Positions 28,947 through 38,391 of a stretch of DNA of 47,139 bases are shown in pieces. This DNA is from Rubrivivax sp. (GTDB lineage: Bacteria > Pseudomonadota > Gammaproteobacteria > Burkholderiales > Burkholderiaceae_C). The notes below the pieces were generated by a model, which worked only from the letters and a program-made list of their open reading frames with translations, was not told the origin of the DNA and ran no database searches. Within the stretch, counting starts at the first letter, position 1. Each line of letters starts with the position of its first letter. The DNA is taken from contig JAIYDH010000142.1 in the NCBI GenBank assembly GCA_027487585.1, positions 1 through 47,139 of the forward strand, read 5' to 3'. A program made the translations under genes and the position numbers.

Positions 28947-31079
28947 ATGAAGACCTCTCTCCGCTACGCGGCGGCCCTGGCCCTGGGTGTCGCCGCCATC
29001 GGGCTGGCCCCGGCCTGGGCCCAGACCGCCAAGCCGGCGGCCACGGCCGCCAAGGGCTCGGCCGCCCACATCAAGGCCGTGACCACGCGCGTGGACACCG
29101 GCTTCATCCGCGCCAACGCACGCACCACGGTTGACTGGCCCAGCTACGGCCTCGACCACGCCGAGACCCGCTTCTCGCGCCTGACGCAGATCACCACCGC
29201 CAACGTCGGCAAGCTGGGCCTGGCCTGGAGCTACAACCTGGAGAGCACGCGCGGCGTGGAGGCCACGCCGGTGGTGGTGGACGGCATCATGTACGTGACT
29301 GCCAGCTGGAGCATCGTGCACGCCATCGACGTGCGCACGGGCCAGCGCCTGTGGAGCTTCGACCCGCAGGTCGACCGTGGCTACGGCTACAAGGGCTGCT
29401 GCGATGTGGTCAACCGCGGCGTGGCCGTCTACCAGGGCAGGGTGTTCGTGGCCAGCTACGACGGCCGCCTCATCGCGCTGGACGCGGCCACCGGGGCCAA
29501 GGCCTGGGAGGTGGACACCATCATCGACCGCAAGTTCAGCTACACCATCACCGGCGCGCCGCGCGTCTACAAGGGCAAGGTCATCATCGGCAACGGCGGC
29601 GCCGAGTACGGCGTGCGTGGCTACATCACGGCGTACGACGCCAACAGCGGCAAGCAGCAGTGGCGCTGGTTCACGGTGCCGGGCGACCCGAGCAAGCCCT
29701 TCGAAGACGAGAGCATGGCCAAGGCCGCCAAGACCTGGGACCCTGCGGGCAAGTACTGGGAAGCCGGCGGCGGCGGCACGGCCTGGGACACCATGGCCTT
29801 CGACCCCGAACTCAACCTGATGTACGTGGGCACCGGTAACGGCAGCCCCTGGGCGCACAAGAAGCGCAGCCCGGCCGGCGGCGACAACCTGTACCTGGCC
29901 AGCCTGGTGGCGCTGAACCCCGACACCGGCAAGTACGTCTGGCACTACCAGCAGACGCCGGGTGACAACTGGGACTTCACGTCGACGCAGCCGATGATCC
30001 TGGCCGACCTGAAGATCGCCGGCAAGAACCGCAAGGTGATCCTGCACGCGCCGAAGAACGGCTTCTTCTTCGTGGTCGACCGCAAGAGCGGCGAGTTCAT
30101 CTCGGCGAAGAACTTCGTCGATGTCAACTGGGCCACGGGCTATGACGCCAAGGGCCGGCCCATCGAGACCGACATCGCGCGTGTGGCCGACCGTCCACGC
30201 GAGATCATTCCCAGCCCGTATGGCGCGCGCAACTGGCACTCGATGAGCTTCAATCCGCAGACCGGTCTGGTGTACATGCCGGTGCAGAACGTGCCCGTCA
30301 CGCTGCTGGACAACAAGGCCTGGAAGTTCAACGCCGCCAGCCCACTCGAGCCGCACAGCAACCTGGGCTGGAACCTGGGCATGTTCGCCAACGCCGAGCC
30401 GCCCAAGAGCGCGCCCTTCGGCCGCCTGGTGGCCTGGGACCCGGTGAACCAGCGCGAGGCCTGGCGTGTGGAGAACGTCTCGCCGTGGAACGGCGGCACG
30501 CTCACCACGGCGGGCAACCTGGTCTTCCAGGGCACGGCCGACGGCCGCTTCATCGCGTATGACGCCCGCGACGGCAAGAAGCTCTGGGAAACGCCCACCG
30601 GCACCGGCGTCATCGCTGCACCCAGCACCTACATGGTGGACGGCAAGCAGTACGTGAGCATCGCGGTGGGCTGGGGCGGCGTCTACGGCCACACCGCGCG
30701 CCACACCGACCGCAAGGGCCCGGGCACGGTCTACACCTTCGTCATCGACGGTCAGGCCAAGGCGCCCGAGTTCGTCGCCTACCGCCTGGGCGAGCTGGTG
30801 CAGGGCGTGGCCTACGACAAGAACCACGTGGCCGAGGGCACGGCGCTGTACGTCAGCAACTGCGTCTTCTGCCACGGCGTGCCGGGCGTGGACCGCGGCG
30901 GCAACATCCCGAACCTGGGCTACTCGTCGCAGGCGGTGATCGCCAATCTCGACAAGTACATGTTCGGTGCGCTGGCCAAGAACGGCATGCCCGATTTCAC
31001 CGGCAAGCTGCAGCGGGCCGACGTGGAGAAGCTCAAGGCCTTCATCCAGGGAACGGCGGACGCCATCCGGCCAAAGTGA
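28947..31079 (+). CDS. PQQ-dependent quinohemoprotein alcohol dehydrogenase (type II, C-terminal cytochrome c domain)
   Basis: Signal peptide MKTSLRYAAALALGVAAIGLAPAWAQ, adjacent-cysteine motif GCCDVVNRG, W-motif repeats, PGDNWDFTSTQPMILADL, C-terminal heme motif CVFCH. Confidence 0.93.
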   Translation: MKTSLRYAAALALGVAAIGLAPAWAQTAKPAATAAKGSAAHIKAVTTRVDTGFIRANARTTVDWPSYGLDHAETRFSRLTQITTANVGKLGLAWSYNLESTRGVEATPVVVDGIMYVTASWSIVHAIDVRTGQRLWSFDPQVDRGYGYKGCCDVVNRGVAVYQGRVFVASYDGRLIALDAATGAKAWEVDTIIDRKFSYTITGAPRVYKGKVIIGNGGAEYGVRGYITAYDANSGKQQWRWFTVPGDPSKPFEDESMAKAAKTWDPAGKYWEAGGGGTAWDTMAFDPELNLMYVGTGNGSPWAHKKRSPAGGDNLYLASLVALNPDTGKYVWHYQQTPGDNWDFTSTQPMILADLKIAGKNRKVILHAPKNGFFFVVDRKSGEFISAKNFVDVNWATGYDAKGRPIETDIARVADRPREIIPSPYGARNWHSMSFNPQTGLVYMPVQNVPVTLLDNKAWKFNAASPLEPHSNLGWNLGMFANAEPPKSAPFGRLVAWDPVNQREAWRVENVSPWNGGTLTTAGNLVFQGTADGRFIAYDARDGKKLWETPTGTGVIAAPSTYMVDGKQYVSIAVGWGGVYGHTARHTDRKGPGTVYTFVIDGQAKAPEFVAYRLGELVQGVAYDKNHVAEGTALYVSNCVFCHGVPGVDRGGNIPNLGYSSQAVIANLDKYMFGALAKNGMPDFTGKLQRADVEKLKAFIQGTADAIRPK

Positions 31080-31122
31080 GGCCCCGAGTGAGGGCCGAAG
31101 TGAGTTCACGGCGCTGAGCCCG

Positions 31123-31150
31123 CCTCGCAAGCCTTCCCGGGCTTGCGAGG
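31123..31150. terminator. Hairpin downstream of PQQ dehydrogenase gene
   Basis: CCTCGCAAGCC-TTCCCG-GGCTTGCGAGG, 11-bp perfect stem; no T-tract follows. Confidence 0.45.
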
Positions 31151-31282
31151 GCGAGTTCAGCCTCAAGACAGCCTGGCGCGACGGCACCATGCATCGGGGT
31201 TAGCCCAGGACCGAACGACGGGTCTGCGATGCGCTGAACTCACCCTCCCGACCCCGACCCCAACCCCGAATCGACACCCCGT

Positions 31283-32056
31283 TCAGAAGCCGAACTTTCC
31301 ATTGCCGTTCTTCCACTCGGCACGCGGTGGGATTGCCTCGATGGTGTCCCAGTGCTCGGCAATCTTGCCCGTCTGCACCCGGAACAGGTCGTAGAACGCG
31401 ACGTGCTGGCCGCCGAACTGGCCTTCGCTGATCACCAGCACGAAGTTACCTTCGCCCAGCACCTTGTGCAAGCGGTCGTACTTCATGGAGATACCGGCCT
31501 TTTCCATCGCGCCCAGTGCCGCGCCCAAGCCAGAAAGGCCGTCGGCCACGCCGGGGTTGTGCTGCACGTAGGTGTCGCCGTCGTAGTAGCCGGCCAGGCG
31601 GTCCATGCGCCCGTGGACCAGGATGTCGTCCACGAAGGCGTGAACCAGCTGCTTGTTGGCATCGGTGCGGTCGAGGTCGGTCACCGTGGTGGTGCCGTCG
31701 GTCATCGTGCGGCCGCTGGGGTTGGGCTGCGCGGGTGTCTCTTGCAGGTTGTCCCAGTGCTCAACGATGCGGCCTTCTTCGAAGCGGAAGACGTCGAAGC
31801 CGATCTTCGGGCCGAAGAAGTTGTATTCGGTGTGGGCGAAGACGAAGTCACCGTCCTCGAACACGCGCACGGTGTGGGCGCGGGCCGAACCAGGCGGCAA
31901 CGCGGCCAGCAGCGCACCCAGGCCTGCAAGGCCGTCGCCGGCGGACAGGTTGTGCTGGATGTACTTGGCCGGGTTGACCACTGCGGCGGGCGCGGAGTCG
32001 CCGGTTTCGATGGACTTCAGCAGCGCGGCCACTTGCGCTTTGCGGGGGCTGGACAT
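31283..32056 (-). CDS. Tandem SnoaL-like / NTF2-like protein
   Basis: Two homologous halves: YIQHNLSAGDGLAGLGALLAAL...RIVEHWDNLQETP and YVQHNPGVADGLSGLGAALGAM...KIAEHWDTIEAIP. Confidence 0.85.
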   Translation of the reverse strand: MSSPRKAQVAALLKSIETGDSAPAAVVNPAKYIQHNLSAGDGLAGLGALLAALPPGSARAHTVRVFEDGDFVFAHTEYNFFGPKIGFDVFRFEEGRIVEHWDNLQETPAQPNPSGRTMTDGTTTVTDLDRTDANKQLVHAFVDDILVHGRMDRLAGYYDGDTYVQHNPGVADGLSGLGAALGAMEKAGISMKYDRLHKVLGEGNFVLVISEGQFGGQHVAFYDLFRVQTGKIAEHWDTIEAIPPRAEWKNGNGKFGF

Positions 32057-32232
32057 GGCTTGTTCTTCCTTCGCGGGGAGTCCGGGTGGACGATGGCGGC
32101 GAGTCTGCTGTCGCACCCTCTGCCGCGAAAGATCGGCGCCGTGCAGTCGATGATCAATTTCAGTCATTCACCTTGGCGATGCGGGTTAGTCCGGGGCTTG
32201 GCCATACAGTGACGCGCCCAAGCTCAGGCCGC

Positions 32233-33147
32233 ATGAAGAGCAGCCCCAGGCAGCCCGAAGAGGTCCGCTTCCACAACCCGCAGCTGGGCACGGTGGGCAT
32301 CGAGGTGCTGCACCTGAGCACGCTGCGCCAGCGTGTCAGCGTGCGCCACCTGGCCGCACCGCAGCGCGTGGAGTTCTTCATGCTGCTGTTCGTGGCCGAG
32401 GGATACCTGCGCCACGTGGTCGACTTCGCTGAACTGCGCCTGGGCGCGGGCAGCCTGGTGTTCGTGCGGCCCGGGCAGGTGCAGCACTGGCACCTGGACG
32501 AGCGCGCCCAGGGCTGCCTCGTGCTGATCGACCCGCCGGCGCTGGTGCCGATCACGCAGTCGCGCAGCGGTCGCGACGCGCTGCTGGCAGCCATGGCCGA
32601 CTGGCCCGTGGGCGTGCGGCTGGATGATGAATTCGCCGCCGAGCTGCGCACCGGCCTGGACTGCCTGGCCCGCGACCTGGCGGAATTTGACGGCACCGTG
32701 CACGACGTGACGCTGATTCGCCAGGGCCTGCTGGCCGTGCTGCTGCGCGTGGCGCGCTGGCACCGCAAGCGCTTGCATGACGTGCCGCGGCCTACGGCCG
32801 GCGCGCAGCGGGTGTATCGGCTGTTCGAGGCCGAGATGGAACAGCACTTCCGCAGTCACCGCGCCGTGGCCGACTACGCACGGCGCCTGGGCTATTCCGA
32901 AAGCACGCTCAACCGCGCCTGCCGCGCCGCCACCGGGCAGCCGGCCAAGGTGCTGCTGGACCGGCGGCTGGCCATGGAGGCCGCGCGCATGCTGGTGCAC
33001 TCGACGGACAGCGCGGCCGAGGTGGGCCACGCACTGGGGTTCTCGGAACCCACCAACTTCAACCGCTTCTTCGCCCGGCTGGTGGGCGCAACACCACTCA
33101 GCTTCAGGGGCCGCTACACCGGTGGCCCAGACACCGGTTCTGGATGA
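32233..33147 (+). CDS. AraC family transcriptional regulator
   Basis: N-terminal cupin-like region, C-terminal AraC HTH (VADYARRLGYSESTLNRACRAATGQPAKVLLDRRLAMEAARMLVHSTDSAAEVGHALGFSEPTNFNRFFARLVGATPLSFR). Confidence 0.93.
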   Translation: MKSSPRQPEEVRFHNPQLGTVGIEVLHLSTLRQRVSVRHLAAPQRVEFFMLLFVAEGYLRHVVDFAELRLGAGSLVFVRPGQVQHWHLDERAQGCLVLIDPPALVPITQSRSGRDALLAAMADWPVGVRLDDEFAAELRTGLDCLARDLAEFDGTVHDVTLIRQGLLAVLLRVARWHRKRLHDVPRPTAGAQRVYRLFEAEMEQHFRSHRAVADYARRLGYSESTLNRACRAATGQPAKVLLDRRLAMEAARMLVHSTDSAAEVGHALGFSEPTNFNRFFARLVGATPLSFRGRYTGGPDTGSG

Positions 33148-33503
33148 GGCACAGCCCGCTGGGGCACGCGGGCATCCACAACCGGAAGGGCAGCTTGCGC
33201 GGCCGGCATCTCGCCGGACTGGCGGAAGTGCTGGTTTCAGAACTGGCTTCGCGAGATCGGTTTGCGGCATCACTTCGGAATGACCACTCCTGGCCGACAC
33301 CGGGTCGACCTTTCGACCACCTGGCCAGGACGCTTGAGCAGAAGAGGCATGTCTGCAAACCCGCTGCTCATCCACCACGGCACGGCTTGACTTGGGCTTC
33401 ACATAGGCGCCTGTAGACTGACTTTTCCGCGTCCTTCAGGATCCTGGATGAAGCCTCAACCCGAGCCGACTCTTGCCGCGCTGCCGGGTCGAGGCCCGCG
33501 CGC

Positions 33504-34199
33504 ATGAACGAGGCCGCAGCGCTGCGCGTACTGGTCGTTGAGGATCACGGCCTGTTGCGCAACCAGGTCGTCGCCTTGCTCCGTGACGCGGGCCACGTCG
33601 TCGAAGAAGCCAGTGACGGCCGCCTGGGCCTGCAGATGGCGCTGGAGCAAGCACCCGATGTGCTGGTCCTGGACCTGGGCTTGCCGGGCCTGGATGGCGT
33701 GCAACTGTGTCGCGCGCTGCGCGAGTCTTCGCCGGCTCATGTGCCGGTGCTGATGCTCACCGCGCGGGACAGCCTGGACGACAAGGCGCAGGGCTTCGCA
33801 GCTGGGGCCGACGACTACCTCGTCAAGCCCTTTGCCGGCGAAGAGCTGCGGTGGCGCTGCCGTGCCTTGTCGCGCCGCCACCGCCTGGGCCAGCCCCATG
33901 TGCTGGTGCTGGGCGAGCTGCGACTGGACCGCACGCGCGCCCGGGCCGAACGGGCCGACCAGTGGCTAGACCTGCCACCCATCGCCTACCAGCTACTGCT
34001 GCACCTGGCCCAGGCCTGGCCGCGCATCGTGACGCGTTCGGAGCTGGTGCGCAGCGTGTGGGGCGACGAGCCGCCCGAGTCCGACCCGCTGCGCAGCCAC
34101 TTGTATGTGCTGCGCCAGGTGCTCGACAAGCCCTTCGCCACGCCCCTGTTGAAGACGGTGCACGGGGTGGGCTACACGCTCGATCTGCCTCGTGGCTGA
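33504..34199 (+). CDS. OmpR/PhoB-family response regulator
   Basis: Receiver LRVLVVEDHGLL...DVLVLDLGLPGLDGVQL...DDYLVKPFAGEEL and winged-helix DNA-binding C-terminus. Confidence 0.95.
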   Translation: MNEAAALRVLVVEDHGLLRNQVVALLRDAGHVVEEASDGRLGLQMALEQAPDVLVLDLGLPGLDGVQLCRALRESSPAHVPVLMLTARDSLDDKAQGFAAGADDYLVKPFAGEELRWRCRALSRRHRLGQPHVLVLGELRLDRTRARAERADQWLDLPPIAYQLLLHLAQAWPRIVTRSELVRSVWGDEPPESDPLRSHLYVLRQVLDKPFATPLLKTVHGVGYTLDLPRG

Positions 34200-35676
34200 A
34201 GTTCCTCAGGCGGCCGACCCCTCCACCCCGGCGCCGGGCGCGCCGGCCATGCCCCGGCCGCGCACGAGCTTGCAACGCCAGCTGACGCTCAGCTTCACGC
34301 TCTTCACCATGGGCATGAGCGCTCTGCTGGGCCTGTTCGCCCTGGTGCTGCTGTACGCCGTGGAAGACCGCTTCATCGTGGCCACGCTGGCCCGGGCCGC
34401 CACCGAGATGCAGCAAGCGCATCAGGTGAGTGGCTCCTGGCCGCCGCCGCCGCAGGCCTTCATGCAGCGACACGACTCGGCCGCCAGCCTGCCCGCCGAC
34501 TTGCTCACGGCCTGGCAGGCCGAGCCGACACGCGGCGAGTTCCCCGGCACGCAGGGTCGCCACTACCACCTGCATTGGCTGGGCCGCCCCGAGGGCGCGC
34601 CGCCCAGCCCACCCGTGCCGGACGCCCGCCACCCCTTGCTGGTGGCCGAGGTCAGCACCCTGCTGGTGGTGCGGCCCATTCGGCGCGAGTTGCTGGCATG
34701 GTGGGCGGGCGGCTGTGGCGGCCTCACCTTGGCCGCTCTGGCGCTGGCGGCCTGGCGGGCGCGGCGCATCAGCGCGCCCCTGGTGCGGCTGGCCGACGCG
34801 GTGGCGCGCGGCCGGCCGGGCGACCCTGCCGACCGCTCGGCCCCCTACGCACAAGGCCACCGTGACGACGAGGTCGGCCTGCTGGCCCGACACCTCGACG
34901 CGCTGACCACACGCACCCAGGCCTTCATCGAACGCGAGCAGGTCTTCACGCGGGATGTCAGCCACGAGCTGCGCACGCCGCTGGCCGTGCTGGGCATGGC
35001 CAGCGAGCGCCTGCTGGCCCGCGACGACCTGCCCGCCGATGCCGCGGCCCAGCTGCAGCAGATGCGCCAGGTCTTGTGGGATCTGGAGCAGACCGTCAAC
35101 ACCCTGCTGGCCCTGGCACGCGAGGCCCGCGCGCCGGCCGGGGTGGTTGCGGCGCAGGGCAGGGCGGCGGCCTCCACGTCGAACGACCCGGCACCCGACA
35201 CCGCGCCCGCCACAGCGCCCGCCACGTTGGAGGTGTTGCCGCTGCTGGAGCGCGTGGTGCTGGAGCAGATGTCGCGGCTGCAGGGCAAAGAGATCGAGCT
35301 CGACATCCACGTCAGCCTGGCGCTGCGTGTTGCACTGCCACCCGGCGTGCTGCACATCATGCTGTCCAACCTGGTGGGCAACGCCTTCGCCCATTGCGAA
35401 CCCGGGCCGGTGCGCCTGGCGGCCTATGCCAACGGCCTGGAGCTGCGCAACCGCAGCCAGCCGCTGCCAAGCGGCCTGAGCGAACGCCTGGGCCAGCCCT
35501 TCCAGAAAGGCGCAGCCAGCGCGGGCTTCGGTCTCGGCCTGGCCATCGTGCACCGCCTGGCCGAACACCAGGGCCTGGCCTTGTCGCTGAGCCAGGCCGA
35601 CGGCCACACCCACGTGCGGTTGCTCTGGGCCACCAAGGCCAGCTTGGCGCCGACGGGCGGCTCAGCCAGCGCCTGA
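34192..35676 (+). CDS. Sensor histidine kinase
   Basis: Two TM segments, H-box FTRDVSHELRTPLAVLGMASERLL, N-box MLSNLVGNAFAH, G-box GFGLGLAIVHRLAEHQG; overlaps the response-regulator stop. Confidence 0.93.
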   Translation: MAEVPQAADPSTPAPGAPAMPRPRTSLQRQLTLSFTLFTMGMSALLGLFALVLLYAVEDRFIVATLARAATEMQQAHQVSGSWPPPPQAFMQRHDSAASLPADLLTAWQAEPTRGEFPGTQGRHYHLHWLGRPEGAPPSPPVPDARHPLLVAEVSTLLVVRPIRRELLAWWAGGCGGLTLAALALAAWRARRISAPLVRLADAVARGRPGDPADRSAPYAQGHRDDEVGLLARHLDALTTRTQAFIEREQVFTRDVSHELRTPLAVLGMASERLLARDDLPADAAAQLQQMRQVLWDLEQTVNTLLALAREARAPAGVVAAQGRAAASTSNDPAPDTAPATAPATLEVLPLLERVVLEQMSRLQGKEIELDIHVSLALRVALPPGVLHIMLSNLVGNAFAHCEPGPVRLAAYANGLELRNRSQPLPSGLSERLGQPFQKGAASAGFGLGLAIVHRLAEHQGLALSLSQADGHTHVRLLWATKASLAPTGGSASA

Positions 35677-35791
35677 GGCGCCGGCTTCAAGCGGCATTCA
35701 CAACGCCCTCGTTAGCGTGGCGTCGCACACCGGCTCAGGCGCACCGCGCATGGAGCCGGCCTCTGCCTCATCCACACGCATCGGAGCGACC

Positions 35792-36700
35792 ATGAAACAC
35801 AAGCGAGCCTACGTGGCGATCGGCGTCCTGCTCGGCCTGGCGGCCATTGCCGCCGGCATCTGGCACTTCATCTGGCTCAAGCCCTACAGCATCACCCCCG
35901 CCGAGCTGCAGGCGCGTTATGCCTACAAAGAGGAACACCGCCCGGCTGGCGCGCACTCGGTCGACATCCGCCTGCAAAGCTTCGACGGCGAGCTGCTCCA
36001 CGGCCGCATCGTCTACCCCGGCGACCCGGCCCAGGCGAGCCGGCCGTTCCCGGTGCTGGTGGGCATGCACGCCATGGGTCGCAGCCACATGCGCTGGTGG
36101 CAGGCAGAGCTCAACGGCAGGCCCACCATCGAGCAGACACACCGCATTACGCAGATGGCGCTGCAGCAGGGTTACGCGGTGGTGGCCATCGATGCGCGTG
36201 TGCACGGCCAGCGCAGGCATCTGGGCCAGCCGCATGCGGCCCAGCACGCGATGCGCGACATGCACTGGTTCGGCCGGCGGCAGGCCTATGAGCAGATGAT
36301 CATCGACACCGTGCGCGACCACCGCGTGCTGCTCGATTGGCTGGCCACGCAACCCCATCTGGACACCGGGCGCATCAAGGCCGTCGGCTACAGCATGGGC
36401 GCACAGGGCGCGCTGCTGCTGGCCGGGCTGGATGAACGCGTGCGGGCCGTCGCCGCCATGGTGCCGCCCCATCTGGGCGACAACGTGGCCGCCGTGGCGC
36501 CCAAGAATCTGGTCGCAGGGCTGCAAGGCAAGCGCGTCTGGCTGCTGACGGGCGAAGAAGACGAGCACGGCACCTCCGAAGAGAGCCAGGCCCTCTTCGA
36601 TGCCATACCCAGCCCGGACAAGAAGCACCTGCGCTTCAAGTCGGGGCATCTGCTGCCGTCCGACTATATAGAGAGCTTGTCGGACTGGTTCAAGGTCTAG
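35792..36700 (+). CDS. Alpha/beta hydrolase (dienelactone hydrolase/acyl-peptidase-like), membrane-anchored
   Basis: N-terminal TM; nucleophile elbow GYSMGAQGALLLAG; terminal GHLLPSDYIESLSDWFK. Confidence 0.82.
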   Translation: MKHKRAYVAIGVLLGLAAIAAGIWHFIWLKPYSITPAELQARYAYKEEHRPAGAHSVDIRLQSFDGELLHGRIVYPGDPAQASRPFPVLVGMHAMGRSHMRWWQAELNGRPTIEQTHRITQMALQQGYAVVAIDARVHGQRRHLGQPHAAQHAMRDMHWFGRRQAYEQMIIDTVRDHRVLLDWLATQPHLDTGRIKAVGYSMGAQGALLLAGLDERVRAVAAMVPPHLGDNVAAVAPKNLVAGLQGKRVWLLTGEEDEHGTSEESQALFDAIPSPDKKHLRFKSGHLLPSDYIESLSDWFKV

Positions 36701-36894
36701 CGCTGGCTGTTCGCCAAAGGTCCAGCGTCCGACAGCAAACGACCCTGAAGAGACATCCGCCGTGCTGATCTCGTCGCCGAGATGCCGCCGCTCGAGGACG
36801 AACGCACAGTCGCCTGGAGGGTGTCGCGAAACGGAGGGCGAGCCGGAGCCTGCGCGGCTCGGCCGGCTCCTTCTGTACCTACGGAAGGCCTTCC

Positions 36895-37800
36895 TCAGGC
36901 CACCCCATTCCTGAATTCCACGTGGACGTGGCTCTGCTCGTCGAAGACGAGCGTCGCACCGTGCGAGTTGCAAATCGACTTGATGCTGCTGTTGTCGCCT
37001 TCGATGTCCAGGGCATAGCCGCTGCCGTGCTTGCTGGTTCCGGGGAAAGCCACCGGCGCGCAGGCGAGATCGAAGGCGTGGGCAGCCTTGCGGCTCTTGG
37101 CCTTGAGGTCGCCGGCGACGATAACGCGCTTGAACGATGCCTTGGCGCTGCTCACCGAGCGGTGGCGCTGCTTGACTTCGTCCAGCGTCGAGCGGTCTTC
37201 CGGCTTGCCGAGCGCACCGCTGGTGTAGCCGCTGGCGGGCGTCGGGGCGCAGGCCCGCAGACCGGAAGCTAGGGTCTGCAGCTCTTTGGCGAACCGGTCG
37301 TCGACCGGCAAGTTCAGCGAGTGATCCACCATCTGCAGCAGGTACTCCCAGTGGTAGTTCAGCTTCCAGAAGAGGTCGGTATCGGACAGATATCCCGAAA
37401 TGATCCGCGCCCGGCACCCGGCGAGATGCGGTACCAGTCGATCGATGATCGCCGTGGTCAACCCGTTCTCCTTGACCCGCGGGTCAACACGCTCGGCGCG
37501 CGCTATGCGATCGGCGCGCCGGGTCTCTGGGCTCTGACCGGTGCCTCGCTCGCCTGAGCCGCCGGCCAGCCGGCGGAAGGTGCGACCGTCGGGATCGACG
37601 CGACCATCGGGCGAACTCATCCCGACGCAGCGCGACTGGAAGTGCCGGATCGCCTCGACGGTGGCCGGCCCGGACCGGCCGTCCTCCTTCAGCTTGGCCA
37701 GCGGCGCCAGGTCCTGCCGGTTCAGCAACTGCTGCACGATGCGCACGTCGTCGTCGCGGTTGGTGGCTTCGTTTCCGACGGAGGCTTCGATGCGCGGCAT
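36895..37800 (-). CDS. Peptidoglycan-binding-like domain plus M15-like (D-Ala-D-Ala carboxypeptidase/VanY) domain protein
   Basis: N-terminal DDDVRIVQQLLNRQDLAPLAKLKEDGRSGPATVEAIRHFQ (PG-binding-like); C-terminal AHAFDLACAPVAFPGTSKHGSGYALDIEG...SHVHVEFRNG (SxHxxGxAxD plus HxH, M15 zinc-site pattern). Confidence 0.7.
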   Translation of the reverse strand: MPRIEASVGNEATNRDDDVRIVQQLLNRQDLAPLAKLKEDGRSGPATVEAIRHFQSRCVGMSSPDGRVDPDGRTFRRLAGGSGERGTGQSPETRRADRIARAERVDPRVKENGLTTAIIDRLVPHLAGCRARIISGYLSDTDLFWKLNYHWEYLLQMVDHSLNLPVDDRFAKELQTLASGLRACAPTPASGYTSGALGKPEDRSTLDEVKQRHRSVSSAKASFKRVIVAGDLKAKSRKAAHAFDLACAPVAFPGTSKHGSGYALDIEGDNSSIKSICNSHGATLVFDEQSHVHVEFRNGVA

Positions 37801-37813
37801 GGCTTTCGTCGCG

Positions 37814-38377
37814 TCAGCGCGGCAGCGCGCGATCCAGGAAGACCAGCAGGTCGTAGCGGCCGACCAGGGCCTGCAGATGGGCCAGCACGCTGGCGAGGTC
37901 GCGATCGGCCGCGACCTGGCGCTGCACGCACAGCAGATGGGCCTGGTGGTCAGGTGTTGCCTCGCAGTCCAGCAGCAGGCCCTTAGCTTCGGCCACCGCG
38001 ACGATCTGGCTCGCAACGCGTTCGGCGTCCTGGAAGACCGGCCGGCGCTCGTCGACCAAGCTCTGCAGCAGCGCACTGCAGCGTTGCAAGGCCAGGTTAG
38101 CGGCGGCGTCGCGCATCTTCCTCGGCGTGACACGACCCGCAATCACGATCTCGGCCGCCTGCTGTCCGCGCGCTGCCTGCACTAGCATCGCTCGCTGCGC
38201 GGCCACCGCCGAGACGGTGGCGAGCCGGTTGTCTTCGAGTGTTTTCTCGACTCGCTTGAGCCAGCCAAGCACCGCTTGCGCGAACTCGGCACTACGCGCC
38301 TCAAGCAGATCGACCAGCCGCGGGGTCTGCTGCAGCAAGTCGCCGATCTCCTCGACCTGAACCAGGCTCAGCGCCAC
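37814..38377 (-). CDS. Hypothetical protein of DUF2589 operon (helical, cytosolic-looking)
   Basis: ORF with 13-14 nt gaps to both neighbours in a same-strand operon; no recognised domain. Confidence 0.7.
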   Translation of the reverse strand: MALSLVQVEEIGDLLQQTPRLVDLLEARSAEFAQAVLGWLKRVEKTLEDNRLATVSAVAAQRAMLVQAARGQQAAEIVIAGRVTPRKMRDAAANLALQRCSALLQSLVDERRPVFQDAERVASQIVAVAEAKGLLLDCEATPDHQAHLLCVQRQVAADRDLASVLAHLQALVGRYDLLVFLDRALPR

Positions 38378-38391
38378 AGCGCGCGCTCCGG

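Noticed and set aside
28824-31190. 788-aa minus-strand ORF antisense to the PQQ dehydrogenase
   Set aside because: High-GC antisense shadow ORF; the composition (H/V/A/R-rich, no domain) mirrors the real plus-strand gene.
33823-35613. 596-aa minus-strand ORF opposite the two-component genes
   Set aside because: Shadow ORF; the response regulator and histidine kinase on the plus strand have clear motifs.
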